From Rickettsiales bacterium (lineage in GTDB: Bacteria; Pseudomonadota; Alphaproteobacteria; Rickettsiales; JABCZZ01), in contig DASTXE010000003.1 in assembly GCA_035765535.1 (NCBI GenBank), positions 545,344 through 609,343 of the forward strand: DNA of 64,000 nt, given 5' to 3'. Position numbers and translations under genes: made by a program. Positions 44,201 to 50,904 of this stretch are shown one piece after another (the first letter of the stretch is position 1; each line of letters opens with the position of its first letter). The notes beneath the pieces were generated by a model that had not been told where the DNA came from, searched no databases, and was given only the letters and a program-made list of their open reading frames with translations.

Positions 44201-47200
44201 GATTAAATGTGACGGTCAATCCATACACTATCAGTACCTTTGATGCTCCTGGATATACGCGTACATTGGTCAATGGGACAAACGCCGGTGAGATATTGGG
44301 CAGGACAGCGAACGGCGGGTATAGGGATGCATCCGGTAATTTTACCTATATCCCGGGCACTAATACGAGTCTGGTGGGCGGTAATAACAATGGTGTATAT
44401 GTAGGATTCTCCTTTGATACTAGCGGTTACTACCACGGTCTGTTGGATGATAACGGTACTATCAGCACACTGGATTACCCGGATGCGAGCTATACGGTAC
44501 TGCAATCAGTCTCTAATTCTGGTGAGATCGTTGGCTGGTATATCAGCAATGCCGATAATGAGAACCATGGGCTTATTGATATCGGTGGCACGCTGACGCG
44601 CTATGATATTGCGGGTGCAGCCTGGACGGTTATCGATGGCGTTAATAATAAAGGGGTAATCACAGGCAGCTTCGGCCTAACGGATAACGATGCAGAAGGT
44701 TTTATCGATGATCACGGTGTTATTACTATACTTGATTTCCCGGGTACGGCCAAAGTTACGTTGGCGGATGCAATTAACGACTTGAATCAGGTGGTCGGCA
44801 CCTTCACCGATGCAGCAGGTGCTACGCACAGTTTTGTCTACCAGAATGGTGTCTACACACAGATAGACGTACCTGCAGCGAATGGCAGCACAACAATAGC
44901 CAACGGCATCAATGATGCGGGCCAGATCGTGGGCGAATACACTAATAGCAGCACGGGTAAGCTTTCCGGCTTCATTGCTAATCCGACAGGCGTGAATCTG
45001 GTAAACGGAACGGGTACGAATCTGACGGTAGCGGATGCGACAACGGAGACTATTTCCGGCAATGGCAACACCATCAGTGTGGGCACAAATGATACGATCA
45101 GCCTGTTTGGTAATAGCAATATTATCAACGGTGCCGGTGGCTCTGACCTTACAACGGACGTGTTATCGTTTGACGGCAATCAGCTTTCCGGGGCAGCGAT
45201 TACGGGCGGCACGGATAGCCATGGCAACAGTTATGTACAGTCTGGCACTACGCTTACGATTACGTCTGGTACGGGCGAAGTGCTGACACTGGCTGACTTT
45301 ATCAATGGCGACTTTGGGGTTACGCTCCCGAGTTCCGGTCCGGTTACCTACAACGAATCCAACAGCGCCATAGCGATTGCTGATAATGTGAATGCGGTCG
45401 TCACCGGCAGCAGCAATACGATCACGATTGGCAACGGCGATACGGTTTCTGTGTCTGGGTATAACAATGGTGTGACGGTATCCAGTAGCGGGAGTGTGGT
45501 GTCTGACGACTCCTCCAGCAGCCTGACGATGTATAATGTAACGGGTAACAGCGACAGCGTTACGCTTGCGGGCTATGGTGATACGGCCACTATCAGCGGT
45601 TCCGGTGATACGGTGGTGGTGAGTGCGACGGCTGCGAGTGTTACGGAAAGCGGTTCCGGAAATAACAGCATCACGCTGGGTGGGGATTCAGAGACTGCTA
45701 CGATTGCCGGCAGCAACGACATTCTTACGCTGTCCGGTTATGCTGATGCTGCTACAATCAACGGTGCGGGCAATGAGACTGTTCATCTCACTGGTACCAA
45801 TGACAGCCTCACTGAAACAGGCTCGGGCGGTAACCATATTACCCTGAGCGGTGATAGTGAGACGGCGGTCCTTAGCGGCAGTAACAGCTTCATTACCCTG
45901 TCGGGCTATGGCGATGCTGTTACGATTAACGGTGCAGGTCATGAAACGGTTAACCTTACGGGTACTAATGACAGCCTCGCTGAAACAGGCTCGGGCAGTA
46001 ATACCATCACGCTCGGGGGAGACTCGCAGACTGCTACGATCGGCGGCAGCAACAGCACGATCACGCTTTCCGGTTACGCCGACGCTGTGACGATCAATGG
46101 TGCCGGGAATGAAGTGATTCATCTCATCGGTACCAATGATAGCCTCCATGAAACCGGCTTCGGAGGCAATAGCATTACGCTCAGCGGAGACTCGGAAACC
46201 GCAACGATCGGTGGCAGCAACAGCACGATTACCCTGTCCGGGTATGCTGATTCTGCTACGATCACAGGTGCAGGCAACGAAGTTATTAATCTCACCGGTA
46301 CGAACGAAACCTTGACGGAAGCAGGGTATGGCAGCAACACCATTACGCTCAGTGGCGATACCGATACGGCGACGATTGGTGGCAGCAACAGCTCCATCAC
46401 GCTGTCTGGGTATAATGACTCTGCCACCATTACCGGCAGCAATGAAACCATTATCCTGTCCGGCACCAATGCAAGCGTCACCCTGTCCGGTCAAAATGAT
46501 GTGGTAACAGCTGCTGCTGGCACTACCGTAAACATCGCTGCAGGCGATGCGGTTGTTATCAACGGCAACGGGGTTGTTGTCACCGGCGGCGCTTCTGCAC
46601 GCGCGACTATTAACCACGCCGATGGTACATCTGCAGTGGAAGTGTTTAACCAATCCGCCACCATCCTGTCCAATACGAAGAACTACAGCGGTCTGAACGG
46701 AACCGGTACGTTGGTCTCTCAGGTGATTGACTATACAGACGGTACTTCGCGCCAGAACCTATTTACCGGTCTTGCTTCAGGCGTTACCGAAGAAAGTCTG
46801 TTCTACAGCGGTATGGACATGAGCGGCGTGCTGGCGAAGGAAATGTGGAATTACGCAGCAGGAAACTCTACCGTAGAATGGTTCAATCCTTCCTCCACCA
46901 TCGCAAGCAATACGAAGTACTATGATGGATCGAACGGTACCGGGAATCTTCTCTCGCAAGTAATCGACTACACTAACGGTACGTCGCAGCAGAAGCTGTT
47001 CAGCAATCTTCCTAGCGGCGTCACACAGGAGAGCCTGTTCTATAGCGGTCTGGACCTGACGGGTGCGCTTACCAAAACGATCATCGATTATGCCAATGGC
47101 AGTTCCGTGATCGAGCGGTTCAACCTGTCTTCAACCTTGCTCAGCCATACCAGCAACTACGATGGTCTGGATGGTACCGGTAACCTGACTTCGGAAACCT

Positions 47201-48015
47201 ACGATATGGCAGACGGTACGTCGCGCCAGTATCTGTACAGCAATCTGGCATCCGGCATCAGTGCACAGAAGCTCTATTACAGCGGTGCGGATCTTTCCGG
47301 CAGCCTGACGAAGCAGATAACAGACTATGCCAATGGCACTTCCACGGTAGAGCTGTTTAACTCCTCCAGCACTATCCTCACCAATACGAAGTACTATACG
47401 GGTTTGGATGGTACGGGGACGCTGACCTCCCAGACCATCGACTTCACGGACGGGACTTCGCGCCAGGTACTGTATACGAATCTGCCTGCAGGCGTCAGCC
47501 AGGAGCAGATCAATTACAGCGGAGCGGATCTGACCGGTACCGTGACATCCACCAACTTCATCGGCACCTCCGGAAACGATACGCTGACCGCCACGGCTAC
47601 CAAACAGACACTGACCGGCAATGGTGGTTCGGATACCTATCAGTTTGGTCGTGGAGATGGCTACGATACGATCCGCAATGGCCTGTCCACCAATACGGGA
47701 CCGAGCGGAGAACTGCTGATAGGCTCGGGTATCACCAAGGACCAGCTCTGGTTCGAGCAGAAGGGCAATAACCTGCAGGTGGATATCCTGGGCACGACCG
47801 ATCACATGACGATTGCGAACTGGTATAGCAACAGCTATGCGCAGCTCAGCGATATCCGTACGGCAGGCGGCAATGTGATTGACAGCCAGCTGGCGCAGCT
47901 CGTACAGGCGATGGCGACCTACAGCGCCAACCACACGGGCTTCAACCCGGCCACGGCTACAGCCATGCCGACCGACCCGACGCTGCAGAGTACGCTCGCA
48001 GCAAGCTGGCATTAA
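38233..48015 (+). CDS. Giant repeat protein: DUF2235/Tle1-like lipase domain fused to HAF, LWxTDGT and RTX-type repeats
   Basis: 3260 residues. Residues 36-290 resemble a DUF2235 alpha/beta-hydrolase: FVFFAAFDGTNNGANP, the elbow MITGFSRGGAAAAIFA with Ser145, Asp187 in LIIDPVL and His238 in IGNHGD, a plausible triad. Then follow a beta-rich stretch (300-670), HAF repeats (675-920), mixed beta-helix-like stretches, a block of nine LWxTDGT repeats (1405-1810), a second HAF block (2000-2255), five 56-residue repeats, four 79-residue repeats, and an RTX-type C-terminus (SGNDTL, then GNGGSDTYQFGRGDGYDTI, HCBP-related, and a tail rich in Ala/Thr). No Sec signal: export by a type I system is likely. 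GGAG is five bases before the ATG. Confidence 0.85.
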   Translation: MTTQTQPLSLQQILLAQSQAAAIASAVSNSVGSNTFVFFAAFDGTNNGANPPADGSGDSRTTAIKQLYDQVFPNNISPVGNVGGAYEAGVGVPGSMPFSAGWDKTVTAQSIANAQAAYDKFAQQATQWLASHPSGSLTSMITGFSRGGAAAAIFAEMLYENGLVNSAGKILIPPGTVGAVSAALIIDPVLTGVNGNMEFPPGVQNLVVVRAQNEYRDYFPAADYTGDNATIVPVIGNHGDAGDLYDNGLGGIYLGAYTNFFHNAGLTSIGPVPSSRAYAAGTPVYVHSESQSTAEILTTGDFWDATYNSLDIRDPNSEYLNVARHVVVPGTNGNAATITQTPDGTATNFTAYNGDIILGGYGGSTTQGGSVNGVGGRTTNTIQNFVVLPDSEATITSYNDNITVGIGSTLNFNSTSQVGNTNAVRGATNTITLDQATILNISGLNTIINEKDPVSTQINPIGNAGYKVNIVASNGDSITYNSTAPNTSAPTSTASISTDANGNTLITSHLTNGNTQTIAMSNVSDNYTVTADGLTTAMSNIESVYYTSDGTAVLSQDDNDPNPHNFPGNSVTITAVVGGVTTTETINADVGISNDLALDSIAFEGHSITTNFYNGMVDAYGRTYNMGTDGTTLIITGATAGDSLTISNFRRGDFGVNMTYSVGSNYGVPVLPDTGVYYNHNVLAFDALVNGQLTGYVSFTDIKYYYGMLVTGINNNGQVIAHSGYDGTYILSTAYGTWMETPVGLDNNNTLNALHTWGMYINDNGVAVGDYLDSDYVQHGFVSANGVVTSTVSIAGATSTGLISINDNGVIVGNYVDSNGHEHGFELIGDNLTYINVAGATDTVVYGINNNGVIVGTYYINNVANGFIDDHGVITTINMAGAAAHGGTTATDITDDGQVFGYYYSPTGAAVFSANPTYASTITEDNATFSVTDIRDIYGDGNTITAGNCAITLVGDNNTVTANTHPDPGNTFLIDGKGNTLTATDGDKVTVAGNGQINNTTQYNTVSLSTGTLVVDDATSVVLNGSNNAVYAGDEDNITFNGTGNTITIGTGSDLIITGTNAVDATDADDTDGIVFDGVDIEKDITFDATNTSGAYSISGSTLTITSGSDALTITNFVNGDFGIDISYNETVSNSTQTIANNAYASITGDNNTIFAGTGSNLFITGTGDMISVGANSNVTLASGSSAGVSTTEADAALKKASITVSGTEESISYGDPTSIILEAGSQASITGTDGIMTASNAYGGSSDIENIINWNVGGSQLQRFTSLPTDEAEEIKNYSGANATGVLNSEIINYTAGNSRVEQFNVSAAISEEISEYSSLDGTGILISELVNNEDGTSVKKIFTGLQGDETEEDFTYAGANATGTLTSQATYYSDGSHTVKSFNPTADIVNESQSFIHSVTGTAGVLFSGSDANGNRGLWITDGTVVGTRNLTPGENISIPSVSEHQYETIVTIGNKVIFLGNEQIWVTNGMVGSATQLTNITNFFPRYLTSIGNKAVFLANDTNGNQQVWTTDGTVGGTTRLTSIPGGINSDHFAELGNKALFAGNDANGSQQLWITDGTIAGTTQLTAVVSGMNPDDIVTVGNEVFFEGLDTNGKGQLWKTDGTAAGTVQITTLSAGIYPDNMAAFGNKVLFGAPDSNGHEQLWISDGSAAGTIQVTNGSSLSPTNITAFGSSALFFSGAQLWITDGTAAGTIQLASGSGGSLQVLSLLGNKALFFKSGSNGAYQLWVTDGTASGTLELTTSLNTSFRQIIYDSLEVVGNQAIFAARGPDGKTSLWETDGTIAGTEEMTGIANAAAGGINPSSLTAFSTVTTTDLLTSETINNTDGTSIGEQITYNGDGSTTKVIAKYSGADLSDSQIYQETDITSASGQVSIAISGTGDQANISNATITLADSTSATLSGSANSITLGSHDSLVIAGTGDMINAASGADLTTDTIMFDGAAVTGNANSGSINTLGNSYKLNGSTLTVTSVSGDTLTVNNFTNGDFGLNVTVNPYTISTFDAPGYTRTLVNGTNAGEILGRTANGGYRDASGNFTYIPGTNTSLVGGNNNGVYVGFSFDTSGYYHGLLDDNGTISTLDYPDASYTVLQSVSNSGEIVGWYISNADNENHGLIDIGGTLTRYDIAGAAWTVIDGVNNKGVITGSFGLTDNDAEGFIDDHGVITILDFPGTAKVTLADAINDLNQVVGTFTDAAGATHSFVYQNGVYTQIDVPAANGSTTIANGINDAGQIVGEYTNSSTGKLSGFIANPTGVNLVNGTGTNLTVADATTETISGNGNTISVGTNDTISLFGNSNIINGAGGSDLTTDVLSFDGNQLSGAAITGGTDSHGNSYVQSGTTLTITSGTGEVLTLADFINGDFGVTLPSSGPVTYNESNSAIAIADNVNAVVTGSSNTITIGNGDTVSVSGYNNGVTVSSSGSVVSDDSSSSLTMYNVTGNSDSVTLAGYGDTATISGSGDTVVVSATAASVTESGSGNNSITLGGDSETATIAGSNDILTLSGYADAATINGAGNETVHLTGTNDSLTETGSGGNHITLSGDSETAVLSGSNSFITLSGYGDAVTINGAGHETVNLTGTNDSLAETGSGSNTITLGGDSQTATIGGSNSTITLSGYADAVTINGAGNEVIHLIGTNDSLHETGFGGNSITLSGDSETATIGGSNSTITLSGYADSATITGAGNEVINLTGTNETLTEAGYGSNTITLSGDTDTATIGGSNSSITLSGYNDSATITGSNETIILSGTNASVTLSGQNDVVTAAAGTTVNIAAGDAVVINGNGVVVTGGASARATINHADGTSAVEVFNQSATILSNTKNYSGLNGTGTLVSQVIDYTDGTSRQNLFTGLASGVTEESLFYSGMDMSGVLAKEMWNYAAGNSTVEWFNPSSTIASNTKYYDGSNGTGNLLSQVIDYTNGTSQQKLFSNLPSGVTQESLFYSGLDLTGALTKTIIDYANGSSVIERFNLSSTLLSHTSNYDGLDGTGNLTSETYDMADGTSRQYLYSNLASGISAQKLYYSGADLSGSLTKQITDYANGTSTVELFNSSSTILTNTKYYTGLDGTGTLTSQTIDFTDGTSRQVLYTNLPAGVSQEQINYSGADLTGTVTSTNFIGTSGNDTLTATATKQTLTGNGGSDTYQFGRGDGYDTIRNGLSTNTGPSGELLIGSGITKDQLWFEQKGNNLQVDILGTTDHMTIANWYSNSYAQLSDIRTAGGNVIDSQLAQLVQAMATYSANHTGFNPATATAMPTDPTLQSTLAASWH
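40255..40995 (+). repeat. HAF repeat block 1 (within giant gene)
   Basis: At least four units with the form GINNNGVIVGxY...GF...G, for example SINDNGVIVGNYVDS, GINNNGVIVGTYYIN and DITDDGQVFGYYYS, each followed by a short beta strand and an IDDHGVITTI-type link. This is the HAF repeat of secreted beta-propeller-like proteins. Confidence 0.75.
42445..43660 (+). repeat. LWxTDGT repeat block, nine copies (within giant gene)
   Basis: Nine copies of a roughly 45-residue unit centred on LWITDGTxxGTxxLT preceded by LGNKALFxGxDxNGxxQ. Examples are LWITDGTVVGT, VWTTDGTVGGT, LWKTDGTAAGT, LWISDGSAAGT and LWETDGTIAGT. One unit is degenerate (IWVTNGMVGS). This is the ELWxxDGTxxGT repeat, likely a beta-propeller. 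Confidence 0.85.
44230..44995 (+). repeat. HAF repeat block 2 (within giant gene)
   Basis: Five units like the first HAF block: SVSNSGEIVGWYIS, GVNNKGVITGSFGL, FIDDHGVITILDFPG, AINDLNQVVGTFTD and GINDAGQIVGEYTN. Shares the IDDHGVIT link with block 1, which suggests an ancient internal duplication. Confidence 0.75.
45652..46491 (+). repeat. Five tandem 168-bp units (within giant gene)
   Basis: Units begin at 45652, 45820, 45988, 46156 and 46324, each 168 bases (56 residues) without length change. Consensus: GSGxNxITLSGDSETATIGGSNSTITLSGYADAVTINGAGNEVIHLTGTNDSLTET. The spacing is exact and the DNA is similar between units, so array expansion by recombination is plausible. The protein pattern (repeated Thr-Ile-x-Leu-Ser-Gly) suits a beta-solenoid. 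Confidence 0.9.
46648..47550 (+). repeat. Four tandem 237-bp units (within giant gene)
   Basis: Units start at 46648, 46885, 47122 and 47359, exactly 237 bases (79 residues) apart; the fourth is incomplete. Landmarks are NxSSTIxSNTKYYxGLDGTG, SQxIDYTDGTSRQxLF and ExLFYSGxDLTG. Degenerate relatives occur at about 42,000-42,420 in the same gene. Confidence 0.9.
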
Positions 48016-48092
48016 GCTTTACTATCAATAGGAACCCAGAAGTGCTATTGCTTCTGGGTTCATTCTTAACGATATTTCCATTAGAGGACTTT

Positions 48093-48404
48093 ATGACTGA
48101 AGCCGCAGAAAAGAAACAGCCCGTTACCATTCCGTTTGTTGAGAATCTCAACGCTCCGGATATCTATGCCGATGAAGCGGTAGGCTTTCTGCTGGCAAAC
48201 AATACCATGCGCATTACGCTGGCGACAGCAAAGCTGGACCACACCCAGAAGCCCGGTTCAACGCAGCAGAGCTTTGTGGTGACCAACCGTCTCGTTATGC
48301 CGATTACGGCGGCTGAAAATCTCCACAAGCTGCTCGGCCAGATGCTGGAAAACGTTAAAAAAGCATCTGCGAGCGCAAAAAGCCCGGATATAAAGCTGCA
48401 GTAG
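48093..48404 (+). CDS. Small DUF3467-like protein
   Basis: 103 residues from the ATG at 48093 (AGAGGA upstream). The stretch IPFVENLNAPDIYADEAVGF, then TQQSFVVTNRLVMPITAAENLHKLLGQMLENV, resembles DUF3467: a short beta fold with an Arg-x-Val-Met-Pro followed by a C-terminal helix. Function unknown. It lies 77 bases after the giant gene on the same strand and may be co-transcribed, but nothing proves a link. Confidence 0.5.
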   Translation: MTEAAEKKQPVTIPFVENLNAPDIYADEAVGFLLANNTMRITLATAKLDHTQKPGSTQQSFVVTNRLVMPITAAENLHKLLGQMLENVKKASASAKSPDIKLQ

Positions 48405-48454
48405 AATTCTTGACTAAGAAATTCTAAGCCTGAAACGCTGTAGAGTGACTGTTA

Positions 48455-48484
48455 GGGTGTTTTTCCCTTATAGGGGAAACACCC
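48455..48484. terminator. Hairpin downstream of the DUF3467-like gene
   Basis: GGGTGTTTTTCCC and GGGGAAACACCC pair around a TTATA loop, with one small mismatch. It overlaps the end of the convergent HTH gene, whose stop codon lies in the loop. No T run follows on either strand. Confidence 0.5.
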
Positions 48485-48761
48485 GATTAGCGTTCCTTGA
48501 GGCCCAGAAATCGACCTCAGGATAAAGGTAAGAAAGTACCTTATCCAATTTATCTGCGCGCATGATGTAGCATTTGCCGCGAAAAAAGTCTCGGATCGAA
48601 TCTTCCGAAATATTCACGGCCCTTTCTAACTCTTTCATGGTAAGGCCGTGATATTCTAGTCCGGCACGGATTATCTGAAGAAGATTGTCGCGCGTAAATT
48701 CTATTCGCTTCATCTTCTGGATATCGAAGAGAGTAGACAAGTTTAGATGCAACGGGTTCAT
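48468..48761 (-). CDS. Small helix-turn-helix protein
   Basis: 97 residues from the ATG at 48761; an in-frame TTG twelve codons earlier lacks a ribosome site. The core FTRDNLLQIIRAGLEYHGLTMKELERAVNISEDSIRDFFRGKCYIMRADKLDKVL looks like an XRE-type HTH (the helix pair LTMKELERAVNISEDSIRDFFRG). Likely a DNA-binding regulator of the accessory region. A small hairpin (TGGGA ATAA TCCCA) lies upstream. Confidence 0.6.
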   Translation of the reverse strand: MNPLHLNLSTLFDIQKMKRIEFTRDNLLQIIRAGLEYHGLTMKELERAVNISEDSIRDFFRGKCYIMRADKLDKVLSYLYPEVDFWASRNANRVFPL

Positions 48762-48999
48762 AGCGACATTTCCAGAACAATTTCCTAAAGCAAACAAATA
48801 TAAATAATGGGATTATTCCCAATGTGTATCGCTATCTGTCACTTGATGCAACATATATTGCTATGATTTACATTATTTAGATGAACCAATAAGATAGTTA
48901 ATTGTATAATTTATCATGGTAAATTATGAAGATAAGCTTGCGTGGCATGATCAGTTGTATATATTCGAGACAGTAAATCGAAGATAACAAGGGGAGACT

Positions 49000-49299
49000 A
49001 TGCGTAACGTATTGAAGCGGGTTCAGATGCTAGCGGTAGCACTCATATCGCTATCGGTAGCAGGATGTATTGTTGAACAGAACTTTCCCCAGCAAGCAGC
49101 TCCAGCACAGCTTTTATATTCCACCGAGAACGCTGCTCAAACGCATTGCCCTCAAGATACAGTCGTATGGGTGAATACGAAAACTGGCGTCTATCATTAT
49201 CCGGGCCAGCGTTGGTATGGTAGCACGGCCCAAGGGGCATTTGCATGTAAGAATGAAGCCGACCATCATGGCTATCGCTCCTCTCATAACGGACAATGA
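49000..49299 (+). CDS. Small lipoprotein, WVNTKTGVYHYPGxRWYG type
   Basis: 99 residues with signal peptide and lipobox (SLSVAGCIVE, Cys23). The mature part has DTVVWVNTKTGVYHYPGQRWYGSTAQGAFACKNEAD, a motif found in many small proteobacterial proteins (Trp-Val-Asn-x-x-x-Gly-Val-Tyr-His), of unknown function. AGGGGAG precedes the ATG. A small secreted protein gene follows 20 bases later. Confidence 0.65.
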   Translation: MRNVLKRVQMLAVALISLSVAGCIVEQNFPQQAAPAQLLYSTENAAQTHCPQDTVVWVNTKTGVYHYPGQRWYGSTAQGAFACKNEADHHGYRSSHNGQ

Positions 49300-49319
49300 A
49301 CGAATTTAGATGGAGTTAA

Positions 49320-49526
49320 ATGACCATGCGTAAATTAGTCTGTGCAGCTGGATGCCTCTTGTTGGTAATGGTTCCTTTGGCAAGTGACGCTAAAGGTGGA
49401 AAATCCCATGCACATTATGCGTATCAGGGCGGACATTATGCAGGAGGGCATGGCTCGTCACATAAAGGCGGGCATTACCGCAATGCCCGCACCCATAACC
49501 ATTACACGCATCATAAGAAAAAGTAA
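49320..49526 (+). CDS. Small secreted His/Gly-rich protein
   Basis: 68 residues: hydrophobic signal to about residue 24 (ending LASDAKGG), then a His/Gly/Tyr-rich tail with YQGGHYAGGHGSSHKGGHYR and HNHYTHHKKK. Many His residues suggest metal binding, but this is inference. GGAG lies four bases before the ATG. The stop codon lies in the stem of the following terminator. Confidence 0.6.
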   Translation: MTMRKLVCAAGCLLLVMVPLASDAKGGKSHAHYAYQGGHYAGGHGSSHKGGHYRNARTHNHYTHHKKK

Positions 49527-49555
49527 GCTCCTTTAGAGGGAAGACTTACTTTTTT
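49518..49555 (+). terminator. Rho-independent terminator
   Basis: Ten-bp stem AAAAAGTAAG / CTTACTTTTT around a loop with a short inner CTCC/GAGG pairing, ending in TTTTTT. It terminates the two small secreted-protein genes. Confidence 0.8.
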
Positions 49556-49637
49556 GATGGCATTCCTTGTCTTTGGGAATGCAGGTCTGACCACAAAGCT
49601 TCCCCTTTTTGCATTGTTTGGCCGGAGGAGTTTCCTT

Positions 49638-49739
49638 ATGGCAGACAGCATCCTGCGCAATACAAGCATTGGGAAAGCGCTTAGCAAAGGAATGGAAACC
49701 ATCAAATTAAGAGTCACAGGCTCCAGCCGCAGCAATTGA
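49638..49739 (+). CDS. Possible 33-residue basic protein
   Basis: ATG 49638 is nine bases after GGAGGAG. The product MADSILRNTSIGKALSKGME... is basic and polar with no known motif. It follows a terminator and precedes a convergent orphan gene. Could be spurious. Confidence 0.3.
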   Translation: MADSILRNTSIGKALSKGMETIKLRVTGSSRSN

Positions 49740-49774
49740 CTATCTGGACTTTATGAGAGTGGGTAAAGCTAAGA

Positions 49775-50635
49775 CTAAGACTCACCTTCCTTGAAAGGTA
49801 ACTTCACAAGAGCGTGCTTACCTAAGTAATACTTAAGCGAGAGACCGACTGGATCCAGCATGGCTTGCTGAAAGATCTTCGCGATTTCAAGTGCACTACC
49901 AGAAGCTTCACGTAGCATCTTAGTAAAAACTGCCGCACCGTCATCGCTAATCAGAAGCTCTGTGTGTGCTTCGGCACCGTAACGCATCTTTTTATTAAAA
50001 TGGCTAATGCCTTCAATAAACAATTCTCCACGTTCATATTCAGGCAGAAAGACCTGGATCGCGGCATTAAGCGCTTTAGGTAGATCGAATAACACATTCG
50101 TGGCAGCTTGCTCCGCGTAACGTTCACCATAGCTGCGCCGGTCATTGACGGATTTCACGCCACGAATGAAAAACTGACGGGAACCATCTAATGCATAAGA
50201 ACTCACAACCTGTGCTTCCTTGCCGAATAAATTCTGCAATGCTTCACGGCGGCTACGGCCTTCTTCGATATCTTTTTGGATACGCTGTAAGTTGCGCAGC
50301 AAAATAGCGGCTTGCTCTTGGTTTAGCTGTTCAACGAGGGATTCAGGGATCTGAATAACATCCAGACCGGGCTCTGGAACGGACCAGTTGTACGCCATAA
50401 TGACGTTACCAAAATCTCCGGTCTTTTTAGCTTCCATCATCACTTCTTCAGTTTGACCAATTGCATTGCGCACGCCTTGTACGTAAGCTTCTGCCATAAA
50501 CACAGTACAATCTTTGGTGTGATATATGTAGGTCATGTGTTTGTGATCGGAGTTTCCGGTGGCCAGAAGTTTCGTCTCACAATGATGCTTTAGGAAATCG
50601 TGTAGTTCCTGTTTGATCGCGTGCTGTTTTTTCAT
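49775..50635 (-). CDS. Orphan protein of unknown function
   Basis: 286 residues from the ATG at 50633-50635 (an ATG seven codons upstream is possible). Composed of a mixed alpha/beta N-terminal half with MTYIYHTKDCTVFMAEAYVQ and a helical centre NQEQAAILLRNLQRIQKDIEEGRSRREALQ, which could be coiled coil, then DGSRQFFIRGVKSVNDRRSYGERYA. No signal peptide or membrane segment. Not recognised. Neighbours are small secreted proteins and a GH114-like gene, so no role can be inferred. Confidence 0.5.
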   Translation of the reverse strand: MKKQHAIKQELHDFLKHHCETKLLATGNSDHKHMTYIYHTKDCTVFMAEAYVQGVRNAIGQTEEVMMEAKKTGDFGNVIMAYNWSVPEPGLDVIQIPESLVEQLNQEQAAILLRNLQRIQKDIEEGRSRREALQNLFGKEAQVVSSYALDGSRQFFIRGVKSVNDRRSYGERYAEQAATNVLFDLPKALNAAIQVFLPEYERGELFIEGISHFNKKMRYGAEAHTELLISDDGAAVFTKMLREASGSALEIAKIFQQAMLDPVGLSLKYYLGKHALVKLPFKEGES

Positions 50636-50904
50636 GCTGTACCGTGTATCGATCAATAGTATATCGCTATTGAAATGCCGGTTCTTATCCTATCTGCTCA
50701 CGGTATGAGTTTCAAATAGATAATGATAGCATTTTTGAAGCTTTTAGAGATGAGGTTATCCTCTGATGTAAAAACGCATCTACTTGCTTTTTCCACTGTT
50801 CCACCCCCTTTATCCAAGTGATTTCTGTATAGAAAAATTTCTAAGGCAATTTGTATAAATTAGTATAAGATAGGGTATCTTATAGCTTATTTGCCGGGAC
50901 ACAC

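Noticed and set aside
45688..46653. 321-codon open frame on the minus strand inside the 168-bp array
   Set aside because: It mirrors the repeat structure of the plus-strand gene, its composition (Arg/Gly/Thr repeats) is that of a shadow frame, and it lacks a ribosome site.
45540..47550. CRISPR array
   Set aside because: The repeats are 168 or 237 bp, in frame, without spacers of CRISPR size, and lie inside a coding region.
38233..48015. Sec-dependent autotransporter
   Set aside because: No signal peptide at the N-terminus and no beta-barrel at the C-terminus; the RTX-like end fits type I export instead.
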